From: Pseudomonadota bacterium
GTDB taxonomy: Bacteria; Pseudomonadota; Gammaproteobacteria; Xanthomonadales; Xanthomonadaceae
Assembly (NCBI GenBank): GCA_023419315.1
Contig: JAEZYE010000052.1
Location: forward strand, 186,001 to 250,000
Direction: 5' to 3'
Length of the DNA: 64,000 nucleotides
In this document: positions 7,825 to 16,500 of the stretch, piece by piece
How positions within the stretch are numbered: position 1 is the first letter of the stretch
Layout of the letters: every line of letters starts with the position of its first letter
Notes under the pieces: model-generated
The model's input: the letters and a program-made list of their open reading frames with translations, nothing else
Told to the model about the DNA's origin: nothing
Database searches by the model: none
Made by a program: the position numbers and the translations under genes

Positions 7825-9096
7825 ATGCCCCATTCCGCCCCGCGATGCGTGACGGCGATCCTGATTACGGCGTTGCTGTGCAGCACGAGCGCTGCGGCGT
7901 TGGCCGCAGACAGAAGCACGGACATGGCAGATTTCCTTGCGGCGCATCAGCAGTTCTACGATGCCGGGGATCAGGTGCTCGCCCGGTATGACGCGTTGCG
8001 CGATGCCTACGGCGGACTGCCGGACGAGGTGCGTCCGCAGGCGGCGCAGTTGATGTCGATGGCCGCCGCCACGCTCGGCGAATACGCCGCGGCACGCGAT
8101 CACTATTACGAAGCGTTCCCGAACGGACGTACGCCGCTGGCCTGTCCCGCGGACAACGATGCGGAACCCCGTCCCGCCGTGCAGGCCGTTGGCGAGGCCG
8201 CGCGACAGTCCCGTGTCGTCCTGATCAACGAGTCGCACTCGGTCGTTCGCAGTCGCGCCCTGCTGCACGGAATGCTGCCGATGTTGCGGCAGGCCGGTTT
8301 CACCCATCTGGCGCTGGAAGCGCTGGCGCCCGCGTCGGACGCCATTGTCGAACCGGCATCGGGCAAGCCGTTGCAGGATGCCGCGCTTCCCGCGCGCGGG
8401 TACCCGCTGGATCGCAACGATGGCGGCTACTACCTGCGTGAACCGGTCATGGCGGATCTGGTACGCACCGCGCTCGCGCTGGATTTCCGGCTGGTGGCAT
8501 ACGAAACGCTGGACGCGAAAGATCGTCCCTCGCGTGAAACCGGACAGGCCACCGCCTTGGCGCAGTTGCTGGACGCCAATCCGGACGCGCGCGTCCTGGT
8601 GGTGGCCGGTTACTCGCACATCTGGAAAACCGATGGCTGGATGGCCGAGCGGTTAACGGCGATGACCGGCACGCCGGTGCTTTCGATCGACCAGATCGCC
8701 GGGCTGTGGGGATGCGCCGGCGAACGCGGTGCCGATGCGCCTTATGTATTGATGCAGGCCGATGGATCGGCGTGGTCGCACCGGCGCGATGCCGTGGACC
8801 TGACGGTGATCGCACCGGTGTCGGCAGAAACCCTCGACGATGCCGGCGGCTGGATGACGCTGGACGGCACGCGCCGCGCGATGAAGGTGCCGGCCGACGC
8901 CTGCGCCGGCCAGCGGCCGTGCCTGGTGTCGGCGTATCACGCCGGAGAAGCCGACAACGCCGTGCCCGCGGACCGCATGGTGATCAATGCGGCTGCGCCG
9001 GTGCGTGCGCTCTTCCTGAAACCCGGTCGCTATCGCGTCGTGAGCGAGGCCCGCGACGGAACGCGCATGCAGCACGGCGAACACACCATGCCGTGA
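7825..9096 (+). CDS. Secreted protein with NESH motif (erythromycin-esterase/TIKI-like fold suspected)
   Basis: 423 residues. A signal peptide (about 1-27, ending in AALAA) indicates export. A GGAAGG box nine bases upstream supports the ATG at 7825. The core contains VVLINESHS, LALEAL, LVAYET and VVAGYSHI, in an order resembling the EreA/TraB/TIKI superfamily, where the first Glu/His pair and the last His form a metal or catalytic site. The C-terminal 130 residues have two cysteine pairs and no recognised fold. The substrate is unknown; a peptidase- or esterase-like activity in the periplasm is an inference from motifs only. Confidence 0.7.
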   Translation: MPHSAPRCVTAILITALLCSTSAAALAADRSTDMADFLAAHQQFYDAGDQVLARYDALRDAYGGLPDEVRPQAAQLMSMAAATLGEYAAARDHYYEAFPNGRTPLACPADNDAEPRPAVQAVGEAARQSRVVLINESHSVVRSRALLHGMLPMLRQAGFTHLALEALAPASDAIVEPASGKPLQDAALPARGYPLDRNDGGYYLREPVMADLVRTALALDFRLVAYETLDAKDRPSRETGQATALAQLLDANPDARVLVVAGYSHIWKTDGWMAERLTAMTGTPVLSIDQIAGLWGCAGERGADAPYVLMQADGSAWSHRRDAVDLTVIAPVSAETLDDAGGWMTLDGTRRAMKVPADACAGQRPCLVSAYHAGEADNAVPADRMVINAAAPVRALFLKPGRYRVVSEARDGTRMQHGEHTMP

Positions 9097-9130
9097 AAGC
9101 GCGCCGCCCTGCGGCAGCACGCACCCGACT

Positions 9131-10147
9131 TTACGGTGCGATCCTGGGCGCCACCGACAACCGCACTTCGACGCGGCGGTTCGCGATCAGGCATTCGCGC
9201 AATGCGTCACGCGGCTGCACGCCGTCGCAAGCCTGCACCTGCTCGCCGTCGCCCTTGTAGCTGTAGCGCACGAGTGCGGCGTCGATGCCACGCTGCAACA
9301 GCACTTCACGCACGGTCAGCGCACGGCGCTCGGACAGCCCTTGGTTGTAGTCATGACCGCGACCGTGCAGACGATCGGCGTGGCCGACCAGTTCGACGCC
9401 GGTCAGGCGCAGGCCTTCGGCGTCGATGCGCGCGAGCGCCTTGTCGAGGCTTTCCAGCGAGTAGTTGCGGATGTCCTTGCGCTGATCACGATCGAATTCG
9501 AACAGCACATTGGCAATCAGCACCGCGGGTGCGGCCGGCGCGGCCGCGCCACCGTCCGTCACACCGCAGGTGCGCGACAACGCCTCGGCATCGCTCACCC
9601 AGTCCTCGGCGATCTGGATGTACGGCTTGGCATGGCGCCACTGCTGCTGGTTGAACTCGTTGCCGGCATGCACCAGCTCGACCTCGCCGCACGCAACCGC
9701 GCGCTGTGCGCACGCGAAGCCGGGGGTGCCGTGGATCGCGCCCAGACGCTTCCACAGATCCTCGCGCAGGCGCGCGGCGTTGTTGACCAGCGGCGTGTCG
9801 GTCGGCAGCGGCTGCACGCCCTGCTCCATTCCGACGATGAGCTTTTCCGATTCGGTCAACGCCAGTTGCGGGAAGTCGCTGCGATCATTGCGCGTGTACT
9901 CGTGGAACGACACATCCAGCCAGCATTGCGCCTTGGACAGGTGGTAGTCGCGCAACGGGCGGCCGGCATCGTTCAGTGCGCGGATGCGCTGCTGCGTGTG
10001 CTCGTAGCCGGACAGATCCGCGTGGATCGCTTCGTCGGTGATGCGCGCGGCAGGTGGTGCCAGCGTCGTCTGCTGCGCCAGCGCGGCCGGCATGAGCGAA
10101 GCCAGGGCGAGCGCCAGGCCGAAGCGGGGGAAACGGGCAGTCTTCAT
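9131..10147 (-). CDS. OmpA-family periplasmic/outer-membrane protein of the surface operon
   Basis: 338 residues: a signal peptide (1-26, ending ALAQQ), an alpha-helical central part of about 170 residues with two cysteine pairs, then an OmpA-like peptidoglycan-binding domain (about 205-335) with VLFEFDRD, VGHAD and the ligand-binding NQGLSERRA. The ATG at 10147 is preceded by GAGGAAG; a TTG at 10153 is less likely. It lies 12 bases behind the beta-barrel gene, so it is the third gene of the operon. It probably anchors the complex to the cell wall. A 30-base stretch coding for DLSGYEHTQQ is nearly repeated in the barrel gene (see repeat). Confidence 0.85.
   Translation of the reverse strand: MKTARFPRFGLALALASLMPAALAQQTTLAPPAARITDEAIHADLSGYEHTQQRIRALNDAGRPLRDYHLSKAQCWLDVSFHEYTRNDRSDFPQLALTESEKLIVGMEQGVQPLPTDTPLVNNAARLREDLWKRLGAIHGTPGFACAQRAVACGEVELVHAGNEFNQQQWRHAKPYIQIAEDWVSDAEALSRTCGVTDGGAAAPAAPAVLIANVLFEFDRDQRKDIRNYSLESLDKALARIDAEGLRLTGVELVGHADRLHGRGHDYNQGLSERRALTVREVLLQRGIDAALVRYSYKGDGEQVQACDGVQPRDALRECLIANRRVEVRLSVAPRIAP
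9989..10018 (-). repeat. Direct repeat copy A (codes DLSGYEHTQQ)
   Basis: A 30-base segment identical at 26 positions to 10244-10273, in the same orientation and about 255 bases apart. Copy A is in the N-terminal third of the OmpA-family gene; copy B is near the C-terminus of the beta-barrel gene. Both copies are in frame and encode the same ten residues except one His/Tyr change. Confidence 0.75.
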
Positions 10148-10159
10148 GTTCAATCTTCC

Positions 10160-13100
10160 TCAGCGCACCGGATCGCGGTAGCGGACGTCGTCTTTGCGGA
10201 ACAGGTCTTCGTCGAACTTGAAACGCAGGCGCACGAACGCGCCCTGCTGCGTGTATTCGTAACCGGACAGGTCTTCGTCGCCGTCGAAGCCGGTGGCGTT
10301 GTAACCGACCGACAGCCACAGGTTCTGCCGCAGCAGGCGGCCGACTTCGACGCCGAACGCATACTGGTTGGCGCCGTCCTGGCCGCGGAACGTCGAACCG
10401 AGCACACCGATGTCCCAATGCTCGGTGATGTCGTAGACGATGCGTCCGGACAGCAGCACCGCGTTGAAGTCATCGTCGATGCGGCCGGTGTCGGCGTAGA
10501 AGAAGCTGTCCTGCTGCCACTTCGCGGCGATGCGTCCGGTCAGCCACCACGGCCGCGACGGATGCCAGTCGGCGTGCGCGGACACGATGTGCGCGCGCGT
10601 GCGGATGTCCTGGCCGGTGTCCGACGCGAAGCCGGTACCGTCCATGCCGCTTTCGTCCTTCTCCAGCTTGTACTCGTAGCGCGCAAGCGCGTTGATGCGG
10701 TTGGTGTCGGTGTCGCGGTACGCAACGCCGATCTGGAACCGATCCTGCAGCACATCGCCACGCGCGTCGTACGCCGTGCGCAGCAGGTAGTTGCGGGCCA
10801 GCACCGTCCAGTCGCGGTTGAGCTTGCGCGCGGCGAGGAACTGCAACAGCGTGGTGTTGTAGCCCTCGTCGGTCGGCGTGCCGGCGACATCGTCGGAGAT
10901 GCGATGCTCCAGGCGGATGTTGCCGCGCCACAGCGGATTGGCGCTGTAGTCCAGGGCCACGCCCATGCCGGTCGAATCGCCGACGTTGCCGGAGATCACG
11001 TTCGTGTGTTCCAGCGACGTATCCAGCCGTACACCTTCGGCGACGTCCCAGCGGTTGCGCATGCCCGAGGCGGCCTGGATGTCGCGCCCGCTGATCGCAT
11101 CGCGCAGGCGGTATTCGGAGAACAGCTGCGTGTCGCGCATGAAGCTGGTGTCGACGCCGATCGCCATCGTGTCGGCTTCCCGACCGTCCTGGGTCAGGCC
11201 GTTCACGCCGCTGATGCCGGTCTGGCGTTCGTAGCGGCCGTACAGGCGGCTGCGTTCGCGCAACTGGAAGTCGGCGCCCAGCGCCACGCGATTGCGATCT
11301 TCACCGTGGATGTCCTGCTCGACTTCGCCGCCCAGGCTCAGGCGATCACTGGCGCGATAGCCGACGCCGATACGCAGCATGTCCGACGACAGTTCGGTGC
11401 CGACCGGCAAGCCGCTGGCGACATCGTTGCTGGTGCCGTTGCTGATGATCGGCAGACCGGTCAGCGGATCCAGCGGCTGCTGGCCGTAACCGAGCGCACC
11501 GCCGCCGGAACCCGTCGCATAACCGCCGGACAGACCGCCGATGTTGCCGTAGCCGCTGTTCGTCGCCCATGTGTAGTACGCGCCGACGGTCTCGCGGATA
11601 GCGCGATAGCCGAAGTCCAGCGTCAGCTTGTCGGTCGCCTTGATGCGGGTGCCGACGCTGCCGGATTCGCGCTCGCCGCCGTCCGGATTGCGGTCGTCGC
11701 TGCGCAGCGCTTCGGCATACAGCTCGAAGCGTTCGTTCAACCGGTAGCGCGTGGCCAGGCTGTATTCGCCGCGTCCGCCGTACAGCGGCGACGCCTGGTT
11801 GTTGAACTCCGGATCCGATTGGCCGGCGAACAGCTTCAGATCCAGCCGCTCGCCTGCGTGGCCCAGTTCGACGCGCCAGGCATCGCCTTCGACCAGCCCG
11901 CTCAATCCCTGCAGTGCCGGCGTGCCGTACTGGTTGATCGAATTGGTGTTGACTTCGCTGCGGGTGCGCGCGGCTTCGGCGACCAGCCAGGTGTTCTCGC
12001 CGAGTCGATAGCCGACGTTGGCGCTGCCCATTTCGAAGCTGGCGAACGGGTTGCGGTCATCGACATACGATCCGCCGATTTCGCCACGGCTTCCCACGCG
12101 CAGCTGCGCGTCGCCGCCGACCACCCAGAACTTCTCGGTGCCCTGATCCAGTTCGTAGGTGATGCGCAGCGATACCGGATTCAGATCGCCATCGAACGAG
12201 GGCAGGAAGCTGTTGAGCAGGATGCGGCCGGAGAACGGCTCGAAGCTGTAGTCCACCAGGCGCGCCAGCGGACGCACCGAGACGATGCGCGAGGGCTGGT
12301 TGCGATCACGCACGACCACTTCCACGCGCTCGCTGCCTTCCAGCACGGCGTTGTTGCGCAGGCCGTACGGCCCGCTGCCGGCGGCGGCAAGTTCTTCGAT
12401 CACCTGGCGCAGCGAATCCTCGATCGCGAACACGTTGCCGCGTACGCGTTCGTTTTCGAAATGCCAGCCCAGGCCGGTCGCGGTGCGGTTGTAGGTGCCG
12501 AGCACGCGTTGCGGCGCGCGCGAACCGAAGTCCACGCCGGTCTGCGTGGCGATGCTGTCGCCGGTCTGGAAATCGCCGTACAGCAGGTAGCTGCGGTCAC
12601 GGTCCACGCGTACGTACAGGCGCTCGGCCGAGCGCGCATCGAAACCGCGCAGCGAGGCATCGCCGTAGACCGGATAGAACTCTTCCGGCTGGATGTCGCG
12701 CAGCAGGCGCGCACGCACTTCCTTGTCCGAATCGTAGGCGGCGGTCAGCAGGTACTCGCCCTTGATGCGTCCCTTGACGAAGAACGCGGCGCGCGCGGCG
12801 CCGTTGGCCTTGCCGTTGTTGAACTGCTTTTCCCAGCGGCGGATTTCGCGTTCGAAACCATCGCCGCGCTGGCTTCCGTCTTCCAGCAGGTTGCCCTTGC
12901 GACGGAAGTTGATCACGCCTTCGATCAGGCCGGTGGCGATCAGCTCGCGCATTTCCGGCACGAAGCCGATCACGCCTTCGGCGCTCTCGCTGCCGGAGGT
13001 GATGCGCAGCAGCACATCCTGCGGATCGTGCGGCGCCAGCAGATCGAATTCGGCGCGGCCATCGCGCATCACCAGTTGCACGCCGGGCGTCACTTCATCG

Positions 13101-13522
13101 GCATCGAGGCGGCCCGGACCGAGTTCGTCGGTGCGCCCGTCCGCCAGCTTGATGCGACCGCCGGAATGCTCGATCGTCGCGAACGACTCGCCCCGCAGCG
13201 GCTTGCCTTCAGCATCGAACACCTGCACGACGATGTGCACCGGCGACTGTCCATCGGCGGGCACGCCATCGCGATCCACCTCCACGACGACGCGATCCAC
13301 CCGCGCATTGACGCGGTAATCGACATTGCCCGGCTGCGCATGCAGCGCCTGCGATGCGCCGGACTGGCTCTGCGGCGACTGCGGGAACAAAGGCGTGGCC
13401 TGGCCGAGCACCGGCGTGAAGCGCTGATCACCGGACACGTTCTGCGCCAGCGCGAGCGTCGGCAGCAGCGCCGCCGTCAACGCCAGGCTCAGCGGTTTGA
13501 AGACGAAAGGTTGCGGACGCAT
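10160..13522 (-). CDS. Large outer-membrane beta-barrel protein with N-terminal Ig-like domain
   Basis: 1,120 residues from ATG 13522 (AGGA five bases upstream). The signal peptide ends at LALAQ. A GTG at 13564, overlapping the stop of the giant gene, would add 14 residues. Residues about 55-190 look like an invasin/Big-type Ig domain (VVVEVDRDGVPADGQSPV, then a glycine-rich turn). The remainder, about 850 residues, is dominated by alternating amphipathic strands with aromatic girdles and DR/GYR turns, as in a 20-plus-strand barrel, ending in FVRLRFKFDEDLFRKDD. There is no TonB box or plug motif I can identify. It sits between the giant secreted protein and the OmpA protein, so it is a candidate surface-display or anchoring pore. 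Confidence 0.78.
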   Translation of the reverse strand: MRPQPFVFKPLSLALTAALLPTLALAQNVSGDQRFTPVLGQATPLFPQSPQSQSGASQALHAQPGNVDYRVNARVDRVVVEVDRDGVPADGQSPVHIVVQVFDAEGKPLRGESFATIEHSGGRIKLADGRTDELGPGRLDADEVTPGVQLVMRDGRAEFDLLAPHDPQDVLLRITSGSESAEGVIGFVPEMRELIATGLIEGVINFRRKGNLLEDGSQRGDGFEREIRRWEKQFNNGKANGAARAAFFVKGRIKGEYLLTAAYDSDKEVRARLLRDIQPEEFYPVYGDASLRGFDARSAERLYVRVDRDRSYLLYGDFQTGDSIATQTGVDFGSRAPQRVLGTYNRTATGLGWHFENERVRGNVFAIEDSLRQVIEELAAAGSGPYGLRNNAVLEGSERVEVVVRDRNQPSRIVSVRPLARLVDYSFEPFSGRILLNSFLPSFDGDLNPVSLRITYELDQGTEKFWVVGGDAQLRVGSRGEIGGSYVDDRNPFASFEMGSANVGYRLGENTWLVAEAARTRSEVNTNSINQYGTPALQGLSGLVEGDAWRVELGHAGERLDLKLFAGQSDPEFNNQASPLYGGRGEYSLATRYRLNERFELYAEALRSDDRNPDGGERESGSVGTRIKATDKLTLDFGYRAIRETVGAYYTWATNSGYGNIGGLSGGYATGSGGGALGYGQQPLDPLTGLPIISNGTSNDVASGLPVGTELSSDMLRIGVGYRASDRLSLGGEVEQDIHGEDRNRVALGADFQLRERSRLYGRYERQTGISGVNGLTQDGREADTMAIGVDTSFMRDTQLFSEYRLRDAISGRDIQAASGMRNRWDVAEGVRLDTSLEHTNVISGNVGDSTGMGVALDYSANPLWRGNIRLEHRISDDVAGTPTDEGYNTTLLQFLAARKLNRDWTVLARNYLLRTAYDARGDVLQDRFQIGVAYRDTDTNRINALARYEYKLEKDESGMDGTGFASDTGQDIRTRAHIVSAHADWHPSRPWWLTGRIAAKWQQDSFFYADTGRIDDDFNAVLLSGRIVYDITEHWDIGVLGSTFRGQDGANQYAFGVEVGRLLRQNLWLSVGYNATGFDGDEDLSGYEYTQQGAFVRLRFKFDEDLFRKDDVRYRDPVR
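10244..10273 (-). repeat. Direct repeat copy B (codes DLSGYEYTQQ)
   Basis: Partner of 9989-10018 (26 of 30 bases identical). It lies in the last 40 codons of the beta-barrel gene. Confidence 0.75.
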
Positions 13523-13560
13523 GGCGTTCCTGTTGCGTACGGCGTGACGGAGGAAGCGGC

Positions 13561-16500
13561 TCACGGCTGCACCTCCGTCGCGTCATCGCGGCTGGGGCGC
13601 GGATCCACGATCGGCTTCTGGTCCGCCGAATCGGTGGCCTGCTGCGGACTGCGCAAAGGCTTGCTTTCGAAGCGCAGCGACGGTCGCCCGCTTTCGTTCT
13701 CGGGCGCGCGCACCTCGCCCTGCGTGCGGCGGGCCTTGACCTGCTCGATCACCGGGTTGGAGCAGCTGCCTTCGATGAAGTCGGCGCGATGCAGCTCACC
13801 GTTCTTCAGATCGATGAAGAGGCTGTCCGCATCGCCGAGGTTGCGGTTGCTGCTGGTGGTCAGGCGGGAGCCGACCGGCAACGTGGACGCATCGACCTTC
13901 AGCGTGTGGCTCTTCGGCGGCAGGCCGCAGTAGCTGTACTTGCCTTCGCTGTCGCTGATCAGCCAGGTGCCGTCCTCGAAGTACAGGCGCACGCCGGGAA
14001 TGCCCAGTTCTTCGCTGTCCTGCACGTGGTTGACGTTGCAGTCCACGAAGATCTTGCCGAGCACGCAGCCTTCATCGGCAAACACGCCGCCGCTGATCAC
14101 CACGCGGTACTCGGCGCGGTTGGACGGCACGACGCCGCCATTCGGATACGGCGCCTGCGTACCGGCATCCACGCAACCGCCGGTGATCGAGCAACCCCAC
14201 GCCTGCGCGCGGTTGATGCCGTCGCCCTGCTGGCTGCCGACGCCGACGCGCACGCGGTAGCTCAGCGTCTTCTGCGCGCCGACCGCGAGCGAACCCACGT
14301 CGAACACCAGCGTCGGACCGGGCTTGCCACTCGGGTCGGCGATGCCCGCACCGTCCACGCGCGCCGTGCCGGCGATGAAAGTGAAGCCATGCGGCAGGCG
14401 ATCGATCACGTTCACCGTGCCCAGCGCCGCGCCCGCGGTCTGGCGGATGGTGATCGTGTAGACCAGGCTGTCGCCGACTTCCACTGTCTTGCGATCACCG
14501 GTCTTGGTGATCACCAGGCCCGGCGCGATCTGCGGATCCAGCGGGATGTGGTTGTGCACCGGCGCGGCGACCGCCGAACCCAGTTCGGTTTCCAGGTAAT
14601 ACGTGGTCGCGCTGCCGACCGGACCGGTCGGTGCGGTCGCATTGGTCTGCACCGGATAACCGACGCCCGGGGTCGAAGGCGGATTCAGCGGCGCGGTTTC
14701 GGCCGGAATCATCGACGACTGGAACGCGTAGCCGGCCGGCGGCGTCACTTCCATGCGGAAGCGGCACGACGCAGGTGCCGAAGGCGCCATCAGGAACTGG
14801 TAGAAGCCTTCGTTGCCGACGATCATCGACGCGGTCTGGCCGTCGACGGTGTAACCACCGCCCGCGACGTTGAGCAGATGCGTCGCCGGGGCGTAGGCCG
14901 GGCATGTACCAATCGGCGACAGGCTCACGCGCGAACCCGGCACCGGGTTGCGGGTGACCGCGTCGTAGACCACGCCGCCCGGATTCAGCGGCAGGCTCTG
15001 CTGCGGCAGGTTCGCACCTGCGGCCAGCACCACCGCCAGCACCGTGTTGCCGTTTTCACTGCTGCGGCACGAACTGGCGGTGCCATCGCCGATCGCATCC
15101 TGCGTGCGGCAGGTCGCAACCGGCGCGGCGCGCGTTTCGCCGTTCACCGGCCAGCCCCAGATCACGCCGGCCTGCGGATCGCGGAAGCGGATCTGCAGCG
15201 GGATGCCCGGAATCTGATCAGTGATCGAATAGCTGCCGTCGGCGGCGGTGATCGCTTCGCCGACGATGCGGCCTTCGGCGTCCACCACTTCCACGCGCCA
15301 GTCGGCCAGGCGGCGGTCACCGCCATCGATCACGCCAAAGTCCTGGCCCTGATCGAACCACACCGTGCCGGACACCGACGCGGCCAACTGCACCGGCGTC
15401 GGCAGGCGGCAGGCGTTCTGGCTGATCGCCGGATCGCAGACCGGCAGGTCGCCGGGGTTGCCTTCAAAGTCCAGGCGCTCTTCCAGCGTCGGCCTGCGGA
15501 ACTCGTTCTCGCCGCCGCCCGTCACGATCACCGCGTTGTTGATCGGCGTCCCGGTGGCGGCGCTCGCGGCCACGCGCACCTGCGCGATGATCGTGTCGGC
15601 CAGGGTGGCGCCGGCGGCGATCACCGTGCTGTTGCGGCAGCTGAAGCGGCCTTCGCCCGGGTTGCCCACGCAGATCCAGCCGTTGCCGCTGGGCGTGGCG
15701 GCCAGGGTGAGGCCCGCCGGCAGGATGTCGTCCACCACGTATTCGCCCGCACTCGGCTGCTGGCCGAGGTTGCGCACGCGCACGGTGTAGGTGCCGATGT
15801 TGTTGACGGTGAACGTGGCCGGCGTCGCGGTCTTGCTCACCACCAGATCCGGCGAGTCACCGATTTCACCGAAGTTGTTCTCGATCGAATCGTTGCCCGG
15901 CAGCAGCACGATGCCGCTGATCGCCGAAGGCGTGGTGTCGACGCCGGTCGCGGTGCCACTGGCGACGCCATCAATCGTTCCCGCACGGGTGATGCCGTTG
16001 AGCGTGTGCGGCGGCTGTTGCGGCTCGGTCACGGTGTACGTGCCCGGGCGCAGGCCATCGAACCGGTAGCGGCCTTCGGCATCGGTCGTGACCGTGACGT
16101 TGACCGTCTCGCCCAGTTCATTGATGCCGGACAGCACGACGTCGACCTGGGCGATGCCCGGCTCGTTGGCGTCGATGTTGCCGTTGTTGTTGGCGTCGTT
16201 GTAGACGCGGCCGCTGATCGAACCGGCGGGAATCTCGCCGAAATCATTGCCGGTGACATTTTCCCCGACGCCCAGAGTGACGTCGCTGATCACCGATGGC
16301 GCGGTGGTCGGCGGCGTGACGATGCCACCGCCGTTACCGGCGACGGTGCGCCCATTGAGCGTGCCTTGCGGCTGGTCCGGCTCGGTGATCGTGTACGTGC
16401 CCGGCGGCAGTCCGGTGAACGCGTAGCTGCCATCGGGACCGGTGGTGGTTTCACGCGTCACGGTGGTGCCGGACAGATCCGTACCCTGCAGGCGGATGAC

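Noticed and set aside
5551..7852. Plus-strand frames over the regulator and HWE kinase genes
   Set aside because: Antisense to well-supported REC and HWE kinase domains. They have no domain similarity.
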